64,000 nt of DNA from Pseudogymnoascus destructans. Its lineage: Eukaryota > Ascomycota > Leotiomycetes > Thelebolales > Thelebolaceae. Location: assembly GCF_001641265.1 (NCBI RefSeq), contig NW_020167521.1, positions 744,001 to 808,000 of the forward strand, read 5' to 3'. Below, in pieces: positions 51,244-62,727 of this stretch. The number at the start of each line of letters is the position of its first letter. The first letter of the stretch is position 1. The position numbers and the translations under genes were made by a program. The notes beneath the pieces are model-generated. The model was not told the origin of the DNA. It ran no database searches and saw only the letters and a list, made by a program, of their open reading frames with translations.

Positions 51244-53259
51244 TTACTGCAGCCGTTTTCTCTTCCGGTCCTCTTCCTCTCGCAGCTCCATGTCGTGCTC
51301 TTCGTCACGCTCAGCTGTTTCCGCGGGGTTCAGGATATGCGCCATGCTTCCTCTCCGTGTAGGGGGCCCGGAGTTATCTTTGAAGAGGCCCGACGTCCCG
51401 AATCCGGGGCCGCCAAACTTATCTCCCCTCGATGCACCCCATGACCAGGCGCCTAGGCTTTCAGAGGCACCACCGCTGCTGCTAAAGGGTGGCGTTGAGG
51501 GCCGTGATGCATTGGCGTGGTTATGTGTGGCTCCTTGTATCGAGTACGAGGAGAAGCTCTCGCGGATGCGCTGATCCTCACTTGGATCGGCTAGCGGTCG
51601 CTTGGGTGAGGATGGCCAGTGTGACGCTGGCTGCTCGGGGTTGTATTGAGGTTGGTTAGGCCACATGTGGACTCGAATGTCCGCCGAGGTGTGTCGGCGA
51701 GGGAGATCTGTGGGTGGAGTTGTAACCGCAATTAGAGGGTGCGGTGCTTGTGGTGGCGGTGGTGGAGCGACCTGGTAGCGCAAAGAGCTTGGTGATGAAG
51801 CAGTGGTTCCAGCCCCGGTTGACCCGAACCTTCGAGGGGCGATGGACAGGTGCGAAGGGACGGGCCTAAACGCGCCGGGCCTTGAAGGCTGTGCCATTGG
51901 GGGTTGGCGCCGATGGTCGTCCTGCGCTAGCTGACGTGGAGAAATAGGGGCGTTATCAAGGGATAGGTTTGAGAGATACTGCCTGGAACCTGCATATGGC
52001 TGTTCCAATGGCTCATCAATGTTCCTCAAGACGTCTGTCTGGCGCTGGATCTCAGATTGCATGTCCATGACTATGTAGCTGATTAGCAGATTTTATCTCA
52101 TATGGCAATATTGACTTACTGCTCCGGTGTGCGTTCGCGTCATTTGGCACGGTGCTCATAACTATACGAGATATCTCATGGTTTACCTGCAAACATGACG
52201 TTAGCATGTACAACCCCAGCGGTGGGGTCGGTCATACCTGAAGTGATCGAGTCAGGGCCTCCACCAAGACTTGATTCCTGGCATACAGTGAGTGAGCACT
52301 TTCAACGCTTCGGACTAGTCTCGCATGCATTTCATACAGGCCAGTCTCTAATTGGCCAAGCCTTGCCTCTGTATCCATTGGCGGCTGTATTGGCTCGGCT
52401 GGAGTTCCTGGGTGTGAATAAGGCGGTGGCTTCACCGAAGGGTATGAGTCTCGGTGGACCAGAGAATGCCGTGATGCCCGTCTTTTGATTTCTCGAAGGC
52501 CAACGAGATCGCCACGCTTGAAATTGCCATTGCCATGTTTAAATTCCCATAGTGGTGATTCTGGCGAGCCGGTATGGAAGACATCGCTCACTAATTATCA
52601 TCAGCTAAGAACAACAGTTTTCGTAAGGCATTACCGACCCTTGTGGAATCCGTACATGTTCAATTGCCGGACAAAAGACGAAATATTGGTATGTTTGAAA
52701 TATTGCCTAAGGGAGTCAGTATATGATTCGTTCGCCACAGTAGGTAGTTGAAGACGTACGAAAGAACTTTAGAAAAGTCGTTAGAAGGGGACATGACGAA
52801 GCTCTCGTCGGAATTGGACCACGATATGAGATGTGATATGCTCGGATCCTCGAGCATGCTATGTAATCGTTAGTCCCGTTATGAATGCAGCATATGGGTC
52901 GTGGAAGCGCACTTGTATAGCTTATGGATAAAAGCAGTCTGTTGAACCTTTGGCTGAGGCGCACCTCCTTGGGTTGCTGCTCCTGCGCCAGGGCTTTGCA
53001 CGCTTCCATTCTGCGCCTGCTCTCCCATGGCGCTTGTTGTCTGGTCATGTGTACCGTTTGCGCCACGGTCAGGGCTTGTGCGAGCTGGTGGAGGGCCCAT
53101 CGTCGGTGCGGCAGGAGATGTTACCACCATAGGGTCGCCAGGTAATTGCGGGGAGGTCTGGGCGGGAGTCTGTATAATCGGCACTGTTCTCTCGGCGGAC
53201 GAGACCTCTGTGTTGTTCATCGCCGAGCTCTGTTGGGCGCTCTCATCTTGCGAGCTCAT
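51244..53259 (-). CDS. HSF-type transcription factor, Sfl1-like
   Basis: Six exons: 52913-53259, 52760-52858, 52639-52706, 52238-52590, 52120-52186 and 51244-52070; all phases close, giving 586 residues. An HSF-type DNA-binding domain spans about residues 109-215, assembled from four exons: QTAFIHKLYNMLEDPSISHL, ISWSNSDESFVMSPSNDFSK, YFKHTNISSFVRQLNMYGFH, then FHTGSPESPLWEFKHGNGNF and GLREIKRRASRH. A helical region follows (ARLGQLETGLYEMHARLVRS). The long C-terminal part is Pro/Ser-rich with a basic end (DRKRKRLQ). The wording around SPLWEFKHGNGNFKRGD suggests the Sfl1 branch (repressors of flocculation and morphogenesis) rather than Hsf1 or Skn7; this is inference from memory. Confidence 0.92.
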
Positions 53260-54897
53260 TGTTCATACACCTTTCAGAAGTGTGTCAGTATGTCTCGAGT
53301 TTGGATTGGGGGTTTTGCGCCACCAGCAGCAACGGCTGAGGGTGCGTTCTGTTTCAATTTTCGGGGTGTTGGAAGACATACCTCATTGCTCCCGAGCCAG
53401 AGGAACCCAAGGCCGTTGGTTGGGAGATGCAGAAAGCTCGTCTGTGTCGGATTGAAGCTTGAGATGCTGGTTCCGGGAACCGTCGACCGGGGGTATCTCG
53501 ACCTATCTTACGCCGGTTGAAGCTCAGCCTCGCATATGGTTGGCGCAAAGAGTTGCACTATAGTAAAGCCCCTCCAGCCGCTAAGTGGAGAATGGATGGG
53601 GGGCGAGGGCAACGGCTTGAACGCACGGCAACAAGATTTGAATCTTGGGATGTTGCGAAAGAAGCGAGAGATTATCCCAGACGGGGTTCTAGTACTGATG
53701 GTTTTGGGGGAGAGCATCTGTATAGTACAAAATACAGAATGCACGGGGTTGTAGTACAGTAAGTAGTACTCGAGTAGGGTTACAATTGAACAATTGAGGA
53801 GAAGTCGTTGGTGGGATGGGGATGGATGGGATGGGGGATGGATGTGTGTGTGTCCCACAGTGGCGGCGGTGGTGGTGCGCGCACTTCTCCTCAAATTTAC
53901 TTTTACGCTCCGGGTACCGTGGTACATACTTCTCTGTGCAACAATGGTATCTTGGAGCAGTAATGCCGATGTATAGGGTACTTTTAAACTTTGGGGCCAA
54001 GCGAGAAAGGGGAGGAAACTGCGGGGGGGGATTAAGTGCTGAAGAAGAGCGAACCGTGGCAGGTCCGACAAGGTCTTGTTATTGTCGTACTCTACTCTTT
54101 TCTACTTCTCCAACTCTACTTACTCCTTATACTCTATGTTTAACCTTGCTGCCGTCTGTATTCTCTCTGGTTTTTTATCATATCATGTCACGCTATGCCA
54201 ATGCAGGGTACATGTAGAGAAAAAGGAGGCCAATATGTCTCAAGAGGACAAGCTGCTGCCGCCCATTCTCCAGCTGTGCTTTTCGAGTGTTATCTCGGCC
54301 AGCAAGCCACGATCAGTCGAAATAGAATATCATATGCCCCCTCCTTCTCTCTTGTCTCCCCAGTCAGTGCTACTGGCCTCTTTCTTCTGGGTTCGCCGTG
54401 AGTAACGCAAAGCCTCCGGACTGCAGTGCAGCGGAAAATGGAGATGGTTCACAAGTCCACACTACTGTAGCTTACGAGTCATGGAAGCCGAGACCCTTTC
54501 CTCCGCAGCTCCGGTGTGACACAAGTCTGGAAGAAGCTTCCCTACGTCAATTAGAGTAGGTGTCCCCCCTTTTTCGATCAGCTCTTGCCATGCTATGGTG
54601 TTATCGTGTAGTATTGCTAGAGTCGCAGTGGGCGAACATCTCCTGTTGTACGAGTACCACTCGATGAGTGCCTCCCATCGAATCTATCATATCTTACACA
54701 CAGGCAACATACAGACACACAACTTACAGTACCTTTACTCGGTAAGTACGAGTAGTACGCTCGGTATCCCAAGTGCAATTAGACGGCTGATCCAGTAATC
54801 GTGTCTCGGCAGTGGATGATTACGAGATCCCTACCCGCTGCGGGTTGCATACAGAGCTTTGGATGCTTGATGGCTCCCTGTGGTCCCTGTGGCTCAT

Positions 54898-55395
54898 CAT
54901 ACTTTGTATACCCTATCAGATAGTTAGAACAGTCCTCGTCGTTCTTTTTAGGATATCAGATAGTTAGAACAGTCCTCGTCGTTCTTTTTAGGAGAAACTC
55001 TCACCATACTTTGTATACTATCAGATAGTTAGAACAGTCCTCGTCGTTCTTTTTAGGAGAAACTCTCACCATACTTTGTATACTATCAGATAGTTAGAAC
55101 AGTCGTCGTCGTTCGTTTTAGGAGAAACTCTCACCATACTTTGCATACTATCAGATAGTTAGAACAGTCCTCGTCGTTCTTTTTAGGAGAAACTCTCACC
55201 ATACTTTGTATACTATCAGATAGTTAGAACAGTCGTCGTCGTTCGTTTTAGGAGAAACTCTCACCATACTTTGCATACTATCAGATAGTTAGAACAGTCG
55301 TCGTCGTTCTTTTTAGGAGAAACTCTCACCATACTTTGTATACTATCAGATAGTTAGAACAGTCGTCTTCGTTCTTTATAGGAGAAACTCTCACC
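54898..55395. repeat. 65-bp minisatellite, eight copies
   Basis: The core atcagatagttagaacagtc occurs eight times. After the first, shortened copy the spacing is exactly 65 bases. Units read agaaactctcaccatacttt, gtatactatcagatag, ttagaacagtc, then c/gtcgtcgttc. Copies differ by few substitutions (tcctcg versus tcgtcg, ttcttttta versus ttcgtttta) shared between alternate units, pointing to recent expansion by multi-unit steps. Confidence 0.95.
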
Positions 55396-56072
55396 AACAC
55401 AAAGGCCACATACGAGTGCAACGATGTCATCATAAGATTATCCCATAAGATTATCCATAAGATGTAAGCAGTTCTTGGGGCGTTGTACTGCCTTATTGCA
55501 ATGTATGGTACTCTATACATGCATGGGCTTCGGAGGCTCGTCCGAGTACAAACACCTTTGGGAAACATGGGGTCCACCAACCCAAGTCATGCAAAGTCAT
55601 GTGACATGACAGCGGCTGGGAACTTGTTGGAGTAGGCCGTGGGCGCTGGGATACGGTGGTATTTGGCCCTATAATGGCAGAATCCCACTACGGCGTCCCA
55701 GGATCTCCGACCGGTGCTGGAAACCACCACAGTCTCAACTGGGGTTTCAGCTCTGAAGCCACCAGAATAGGGGGCTTTTGGGGGGTCGAAGCAGAACCTC
55801 CGAAAGGCCTACAAATAGCCACGTAGGCCCATTAGATAGTGTAGTTAATCAATCTCTTATTTTGCTATAGTAAGCTATATACTGTGTGAGAACTCCTGCC
55901 CCGTTGCGCCTGTGAGAAGTCCCGACCACTGGAGAAACCACACGATTTGTGTGTGATCCCGTACCACGGTACTTCCCGTTCCAACAGAACTGCACCTATT
56001 TCATCCAGTTCATATGTACGGAGTAAGTAGGTATAAGACACACATATAACACCACATTTTTGCCCACAGTAG

Positions 56073-56153
56073 TTGATTGAGTTGATTGAGTTGATTGAGT
56101 TGATTGAGTTGATTGAGTTCATTGAGTTCATTGAGTTGATTGAGTTAATTGAT
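56073..56153. repeat. 9-bp tandem repeat, nine units
   Basis: ttgattgag repeated over 81 bases, with ttcattgag and ttaattgat variants near the right end. The minus strand would encode an Asn-Ser-Ile repeat, but no gene context supports that. Confidence 0.92.
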
Positions 56154-56360
56154 TTTTCATCCCAAGTTTACTAGTCTCATAATACATAAATGTTCTCGAT
56201 GCTACTACAGGTGCCGTTAACGACCAATGTGGTCGAGTCGGACAACATCGTGTCTCTCTTCACGGCTACAGCCACCGTAGACTCCTAGTTATAAGTATAG
56301 GGATTTTGTATACCCCATACAAGTCTTGATTGAAAGTTGTATCTGAGCCCAAAAAGTAGG

Positions 56361-56396
56361 CCTGTCTGCCTGTCTGCCTGTCTGCCTGTCTGCCTG
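56361..56396. repeat. 8-bp tandem repeat, 4.5 units
   Basis: cctgtctg repeated four and a half times without mismatch. Confidence 0.92.
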
Positions 56397-56699
56397 CCGC
56401 CTATAACCGTGCCTTATCGAAGGGCCCATCACCAGACATGATGTGCAGTGAGCTGTACACGTAAGATAGCGTGTTGCTGCCTCGCCTTTTTCTCCCTCCT
56501 CCTTCGTGGCTTCAACCCCAAAGGCCTGACGCCCGAGCTTTACGTCCTAGCATATGAATAAACTCAGAAAGGCGTCGCCAACACAAAACTCAAGCTTTTT
56601 GTGACCAAGTCCGCGAGGCCAGCCGCCCTGTAACCAACCTCCAACCCACATGCAGGACTTCTCTTTCATGCCAGGGAAGCTCAGCATCCTTCAGCAACA

Positions 56700-58738
56700 A
56701 TGGCAAACCTGGCACAGGTTTTTAATCAGATAACGCGTGAAGATGGGTCTCTAGATGTGCTAAGAAGAAGATCGGAGTAAGTCGATGCCAACAAGGGCCA
56801 TCCTGATAGATACCCCCGTCTGCTGTAATCGTGGGCCTCAGCCCTCCAGGTTCCACGTAGATATGCAAGATGGCACTATGTTATTCCTGTCCCTACATGG
56901 AGACAATTTACTAACTGCTACTTAGGTTAGAAGGCCTGCTTCGTGCCTTGCTGCCGGACGAAATACGCCTCGCAAAGCGTATCCTGTCAGCCACAGCCTT
57001 TGTTTCTGATATATTACCGCGTTTCCCCATTGAGATTTTACTTCTTATTTTGAACCATATTGAGGATCTTGTCGACTTCAAAAATATGCGAATGGTATCG
57101 AAGACATGGCTAAAATTATGGACACTCAAGCCTGTTTGCGACAAAATGATGAAGAGACATTTCCGCATGTTTTTCAACGGGCCCTATCAACAACTTTCAG
57201 ACGATGAAAAGTGCTCTGCATCCGTCATTCTCACGGAACAGCTTCGGGCCAGGAAAATTGGCCAATATCATGCAATGAAGATCTACAAATACTCAGATCT
57301 CGCCGGCTCCGACGAGGAAGCCCCAACGAGCATTAGGAACTGTCAATATAGGAATGGCAGAGTTGCTTGGGCCGATGGCCCTGCTGTTAACGTATACTCC
57401 CTAAGAACTGGAACTATAAAGGCGTATATGACTCCCGCACGGACAGATATCCATAGGTGGATCATGTCGGATGATATCTTGATCATCATGGAGAACGGCA
57501 GGTAAGAATACTATCCTAGACTCCACATGTGTCGGTTCTGCGGAAAGAATACTGTCCTAGATTCTACATGTGTCGGTTCTGCGGAAAGACTAATAACTCA
57601 CAGCCCCCCAAAGCTATGTGCCTATTATCTCTGCAGGACACACGATGGTTGTCCCCATTGTGTGACATTACCTAGCCCAATCGGGCAAATAGCAGCTCAG
57701 GGCCACCGTGACCGTGTTGGCATTGTTACAGATAGCAACGAGATCTTTCTTTGGGATGTTGCCAGCAACCGTGTGAAGCAAGTAGACTATACAGTCACTC
57801 CAATACCAAAATACAGAGGTCAGCCTGTGGTTAAGATCCTCATACCGCCTGGTGTCCAGGATACGCTCTACGTCTGCACAATGGCCAAGATCAAAAGTGG
57901 GCAGGGTGAAGACAATCATTCAGTCGTGAAACTGGTGATGCAGAAATATTCCGACGGTAAACTAGTTAAGACCGTACCCATATCGTTTCCCCAGCAAGGG
58001 TTAGAGCGTGCTCCTTACGCCTTGCACGTCAGCATCCGAGAAATCGACGACGACGGCACTTACAACATTTGCCAACTTCCGCTCGATTTCCCATCAACCT
58101 GGACGGATCTTGGGTGTGACCATCGGTGGCATAAAGAGAAGCGGTCAGGAGACAACCAGAGACAGCTCATCATGCAGATTGCATATAACATCTGTGATGA
58201 CAAGTTTTCTACAAACTTTTATCACCTACCTAGCGGACAGAAGCACTTTGATGACGTCAACTTTACTACCCCAAATAGCACCGTCGGCAACGACCGGGTA
58301 GCTACCCGCTATCACTTTTGGGCGTCTAATCTCTATTTACCAGTTATCGGAATAAAAAATTCTACAGCGTTGTTCCATGATTCTCCTTCGAGAATCCCTA
58401 TCAAACACGCGCTTCTCGTGGCCATCAAATCTTGCGACCAAATACGAGGAACTCCACCAGATATCAACTTCTTGGGAGGTTATGGACCCGAGAGTTCTCA
58501 GAAGAGAGTCTGGACGTCAAAGGGGAGGTATTCAAACTTTGACCTTGGAGTTTCACATTGCCTCGTCGGTTCTATTGAACTAGCTCAGAAACCAATGATA
58601 CTGGACAGAATAAGAGTCGTGCCTGATGACCGATCAAAGGAGATGACTGGGGATGGGTCGTTTCTTATACTCTTCGGTGACTACGATTTCGTCGTATGGA
58701 GCTTCAACAAAAGTATTACTCTTCCAGAGTTCGAGTAA
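56700..58738 (+). CDS. F-box protein with putative beta-propeller region
   Basis: Three exons: 56700-56776, 56926-57501 and 57637-58738; phases agree and give 584 residues. The F-box is at about residues 50-90: ILPRFPIEILLLILNHIEDL, then VDFKNMRMVSKTWLKLWTL. The C-terminal part has propeller-like strands (RNGRVAWADGPAVNVYSLRT, GHRDRVGIVTDSNEIFLWDV, LILFGDYDFVVWSF), so it probably presents substrate through a WD40-like fold; this is inferred from spacing of W and D residues. It would act as an SCF ubiquitin-ligase adaptor. The second intron (135 nt) contains a 41-bp tandem duplication. Confidence 0.85.
57506..57587. repeat. 41-bp tandem duplication inside an intron
   Basis: gaatactatcctagactcca and gaatactgtcctagattcta each start a 41-base unit ending acatgtgtcggttctgcgga plus aa. 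Copies are 57506-57546 and 57547-57587 with three differences. It starts four bases into the second intron of the F-box gene. Confidence 0.88.
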
Positions 58739-59656
58739 CATGTCAGGAGCCTGATCGTACTCGTGCAGCCCAAGAGTCTGGATATGGACTATCACCCATT
58801 TTAGCGGCAGTTGTGCAGAATAGCAGTGAGTGCCCAAATCCACGGTGGTGACTATACCGACAAACATGAGCTCCTGATATGTTTAGTCTGTCGCTATCAT
58901 CCTAACAGCCTTACAGGAGCCCACTACACAAAAAGTAACACAGTAGAAGAGGATTACGAACTACTGGCAGATTCCTAAGATTTACCCCTAGCCTTCTCCT
59001 TGAACTGCTGGACCGCACGATTATATTGGCGTTATACGATGACGTCTCGGATGAACGTGGTGTTTCCATGAATGCGGGTCGGATTTTCTTACAGGGCAAT
59101 GAGATTGGGATTTGAAGGTGTATCCTACCATGCTTATACTGCCGTGCTAGGTGGAGCTTTGTGTGGTATATGGTGCAATGTCATGGAAAGGGGGTTGGGA
59201 ATCAAGCGGGGATATGAGGTTATGAATTTATGGGATTATTGTAAACTTTATGTCTAGGATGCAATCGTTTGAGCCAAGTGACGGACATACGGAGAAGTAA
59301 AAAAGTGTATGGATAATATCCTGCTTGTCTACCAGATTCCAATTAGTCATTCAACAGTGTATGCTTCTATTAGTGGCGATCGTGTCGTTCGAGGAGTGAA
59401 AATGTATGACCTCGGCCGTGAGCTATCCCGCCATCTTATTTCCACTGTCGGTGCGTCGGGTTAATGTATATTTCACAGCATTTGTCAGGTCGGGGTTAAT
59501 GGTAAATATATTCCATGGCGTTTGTAACCCCGCACCTCGCCGAATTAAGTCGTCATTAAGGCCATTCTTCCAAAGTTTGCCCTTTATCTACTCTTCAGTT
59601 TTTGTTGACAAGTTTCTACTCGTATTTTCAATCCATTCTACAATATAACAATCATC
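58739..59656. other. gene-free interval
   Basis: About 920 bp between two plus-strand genes. Small frames on both strands lack features. It should contain the promoter of the reductase gene. Confidence 0.5.
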
Positions 59657-60910
59657 ATGACACGCGTACTTCTTACAGGTGAGCTGATAACACATCCATC
59701 ATAAGTGGCATCGGCACTGGCTAACCCCACCAAGGTGGCAGCGGCTTTATCGCTGCCCACGTTCTGGAGTCTCTCCTTACCCGTGGCCACTCTGTGGTGA
59801 CAACTGTTCGCTCTCAAGAGAAGGCCGACAAGATCAAGCAGGCATACCCTGATCTCGGCAAGGACAAGCTTGACTTCGCTATCGTCGAGGACATTGCCCA
59901 GGAAGGTGCATTCGACAAGGCCGTGATCTCGGACCCGCCGTTTGAGAGTGTCATCCACACTGCGTCTCCAGTAAGTTGCAAGCCCTTTGCCGTTTTCTCC
60001 ACGTGCTCAACATTCTATAGTTCCACTTCAACGTCACAGATACCAAGAAGGACCTCCTTGACCCCGCCATCAATGGAACAACAGGTTCGTTCAGAATCCC
60101 CTTCCATTACTATGTGTAGGGGGAACTAAACCCCGCCCATAGGCATCCTGAAGGCTATCAAGAAGAGTGCCCCGTCAGTCAAGCATGTGGTTATCACGTC
60201 ATCCTTCGCTGCCATTCTCAACGGAGCCAAGCTTCCTAACTGGCCCGAACACACCTATACCGAGGAGGACTGGAACCCGATAACAGAAGAGCAAGCCCTT
60301 ACAAGCCCGGCAGAGGGTTACCGAGGTATTACATTCTTCCCATTTTCTAGAGGTCAACGCAGCTAATAGATTCACAGCCAGCAAGACCTTCGCCGAGAGA
60401 GCTGCATGGGACTTCGTCTGTGACGAGAAGCCCAACTTCGCAATCAGCACCGTCAACCCCCCGATGGTCTTCGGGCCAGTCGTCAACTACCTCAACTCCC
60501 TGGATTCGCTGAACACATCCAACCAGCGCATTCGTGACTTCGCCCAGGGCAAGGCAAAGAACGGTCTGCCAAACTCCGGCATCTACCTGTGGATCGATGT
60601 CCGCGACCTGGCTCTCATCCACGTGAGGCAGATTGAGGTCCCAGAGGCACAGGGCAAGCGTTTCTTCGCTACCGCTGGGTACTTCTCGAACAAGGAGATC
60701 GCAGATGCTATCAGGAACAACTTCCCCGAGTACAAGGACAACTTGCCCGCTGCGGATGCGCCAGGCGATGGCGACTATCCAAACGGTTCTACCGAGTCCC
60801 TGCACAAGTATGATAACAGCCGTACCGTTAAGACGCTTGGTATCAAGTTCAGGACCATCGAGGAGAGCATTGTGGACCTGGTTAAGTCGCTGAAGGCCGT
60901 CGGTTTGTAA
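59657..60910 (+). CDS. extended SDR reductase (Gre2 / ketoreductase type)
   Basis: Five exons: 59657-59678, 59735-59970, 60021-60084, 60143-60325 and 60378-60910; all phases close, giving 345 residues. The Rossmann motif is at the N-terminus, MTRVLLTGGSGFIAAHVLES (TGxxGxxA/G). Next comes VIHTASPFHFNVTDTKKDLL, then HVVITSSFAAI with the catalytic Ser, and the YxxxK pair in EGYRASKTFAERAAW, split by an intron within the motif. NPPMVFGPVV follows as in methylglyoxal/3-methylbutanal reductases (Gre2) and dihydroflavonol-reductase-like enzymes, which reduce carbonyls with NADPH. The exact substrate is unknown. The first exon encodes only seven codons. Confidence 0.92.
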
Positions 60911-61481
60911 GTAGACTGTCTATATAGAGCTATTTAGCTAAATTGTTTTTGGCAATATATTTAGACGGCGTACAGCAAATACCACCAGAAGCCAACTTTG
61001 ATATCGACTTATTTATACACAGTACAGATATATATACTAGAATAGTCAACCTAATACTACTATACTACAATATCAATACAATTCCACTTCATAAAGCTAT
61101 TCCTTGTGTAGAATGTACCCGGTACGACAAGCTACCATGTCGGGCCTAGTGCTACCCTGTCCCTTGCTTGAGCTCTGCCGCCGCGTGACGTAGATCCCGC
61201 GACAACCTTGGGGCCATCCAGGCTCTACTTTAACAAAGCTCCTGACCCAAATAATCTAATCTCCCCAGCTCAACCAGTATATTTATAGACAAACAAAACA
61301 ACAATCCCCCATAGCTGGTTACCCAACGCCCCTATCTCCAAAACCCACCATCCCACCCTCTCAACCAACAGCGAGAGCTCCCCAAGCTCCGTCAGGCCCC
61401 AAGCCAACCCCCCAAATCCCGAGCTCGAACCTCCGCCCCCCCCTCTCACACACCCACCACCTCACCACCTCAACACCCCCA
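60911..61481. other. intergenic region
   Basis: 571 bp between two plus-strand genes. AT-rich to about 61130, then C-rich leader sequence of the GTPase gene. No coding signal. Confidence 0.5.
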
Positions 61482-62303
61482 ATGTCATCCTGGGACTACA
61501 TCGCCAAGCTCGTCTGCATCGGCGACTCCGGCACCGGCAAATCCTCCCTCGTCATCCGCCTCTGCGAAGGCCGCTTCTCCCCCCACCACGACGTAACAAT
61601 CGGCGTCGAATTCGGCTCGCGAATCGTCCCCGTTGGCCCCCCGAACTACACCGCCCCTCCCAAACCGACCCTCTCGAGCCAGCCCTCCAGCATCCCCCAT
61701 GCCTCCGGAGATGTCGACACAGATGCCCCAGCCGCGGATCCTGGTCCCGAGCCGCCCGGCCTGCCGACGCCGCCGGTCACGAACGCGAAGCCGAAACCGT
61801 TGGTGCAGAAACATATGAAGCTAAGCTTGTGGGATACTGCGGGGCAGGAAACGTATAAATCCGTCACACGCTCCTATTTCCGCGGTGCCTCGGGCGCGCT
61901 GCTGGTGTTTGACATCTCGCGCCGTCCAACATTCGCACACGTCCAGGACTGGCTCGCGGATCTACGAGCAATAGCCGAGACGGACATCGTAGTCGTCTTA
62001 GTGGGCAATAAATCCGACTTGGCCGCGGGTGAGGAGAATAAGCGTGAAGTTACGGTGGCGGAGGCGGAGGAGTGGGCGGCGAAGAATGGGGTGCTGGAGT
62101 ATGTGGAGACGAGTGCGAAGAGTGGGGAGGGGGTGGAGAGGGCGTTTGCGAGGGTGGCGGAGAGGATTCATGAGAATATTGAGGCGGGGAAGTATGATTT
62201 GTATGATAGGAGGTCGGGGGTTAAGGGGCCGGGGACGGGACAGCAGGGGAGGGTGAAGTTTGGGGGGGAGGCGGTGAAGGCGGCGGCGGGGGGGTGTTGT
62301 TGA
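61482..62303 (+). CDS. Rab-family small GTPase, Rab4/Ypt4-like, with internal insert
   Basis: Single exon, 273 residues. GTPase motifs: P-loop GDSGTGKS (14-21), switch I HHDVTIGVEFGSRI (Thr in TIGVEFG), WDTAGQE (switch II), GNKSDL and ETSAKS. The C-terminus GGCC is a double-Cys prenylation site. TIGVEFGS and VTRSYFRGASGALLVFDISR favour the Rab4/Rab2 branch, and KYDLYDRRSGVK is similar to Rab4 tails; these Rabs act in endosome recycling. Between beta2 and beta3 (about residues 52-108) there is an insert of some 55 residues rich in Pro, Ala, Ser. No credible splice pair removes it. The gene is unusually GC-rich, with wobble G/C almost throughout. Confidence 0.9.
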   Translation: MSSWDYIAKLVCIGDSGTGKSSLVIRLCEGRFSPHHDVTIGVEFGSRIVPVGPPNYTAPPKPTLSSQPSSIPHASGDVDTDAPAADPGPEPPGLPTPPVTNAKPKPLVQKHMKLSLWDTAGQETYKSVTRSYFRGASGALLVFDISRRPTFAHVQDWLADLRAIAETDIVVVLVGNKSDLAAGEENKREVTVAEAEEWAAKNGVLEYVETSAKSGEGVERAFARVAERIHENIEAGKYDLYDRRSGVKGPGTGQQGRVKFGGEAVKAAAGGCC

Positions 62304-62727
62304 GGGGATGTGATGGGATAGGGGGAGGAGGGAATGTAATGGGATTAGTTGAGAGAGTGATGTTGGGCTGTATAACGGCGTTTCATGTTCTGGTTGGAAG
62401 CATAAAGATACTCCCGGAAGCATTTGGTTATTCGATTCAGTAATTAGGATTTGATAAAAGCTGCAGAGAAAAACGCTACGCTTTTTTGTATTGTATGTAC
62501 TATTAATTGCATTATCGCCTGAAAAGATTACATGAGGCTCTTCTGCCATACAGGCCCTACAACATCGTACACCCATCCATATCACCCCGCCGAGACAAAA
62601 ACAAAGGAAAAATGCAGTTGCTGAGTGAGATTTCTATTCGCATGTGCCAACCCTTACGCTCCGACCCAGACGGCCTTTATTAACCATTCGTTTAATCATC
62701 AGATTATCCTCCAAGTGGAGGAATCAT
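62304..62727. other. convergent intergenic region
   Basis: 424 bp between the 3' ends of the Rab gene and the mannosyltransferase gene. No coding signal. Confidence 0.5.

Larger units (their letters stand above)
53260..56699. other. 3.4-kb gene-free interval with tandem repeats
   Basis: Lies between two divergent genes and should contain both promoters. Open frames near 53508-54071 overlap on both strands and lack domains. Three tandem arrays occur: 65-bp units (54898-55395), 9-bp units (56073-56153) and 8-bp units (56361-56396). Confidence 0.55.

Noticed and set aside
53508..54071. 187-codon open frame on the minus strand
   Set aside because: Lies in the upstream region of the HSF-type gene, overlaps open frames on the other strand and has no recognisable features.
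54898..55395. Repeats considered as a CRISPR array
   Set aside because: No distinct spacers: the whole 65-bp unit is repeated, and the genome is fungal.
59072..59257. Small open frame after the F-box gene
   Set aside because: 61 codons, no splice partners, no features; probably intergenic.
61635..61805. Insert of the Rab-like GTPase considered as an unspliced intron
   Set aside because: GT and AG dinucleotides exist, but no branch-point sequence, and the frame is open with codon use like its surroundings. Left as an insert to be checked by cDNA.
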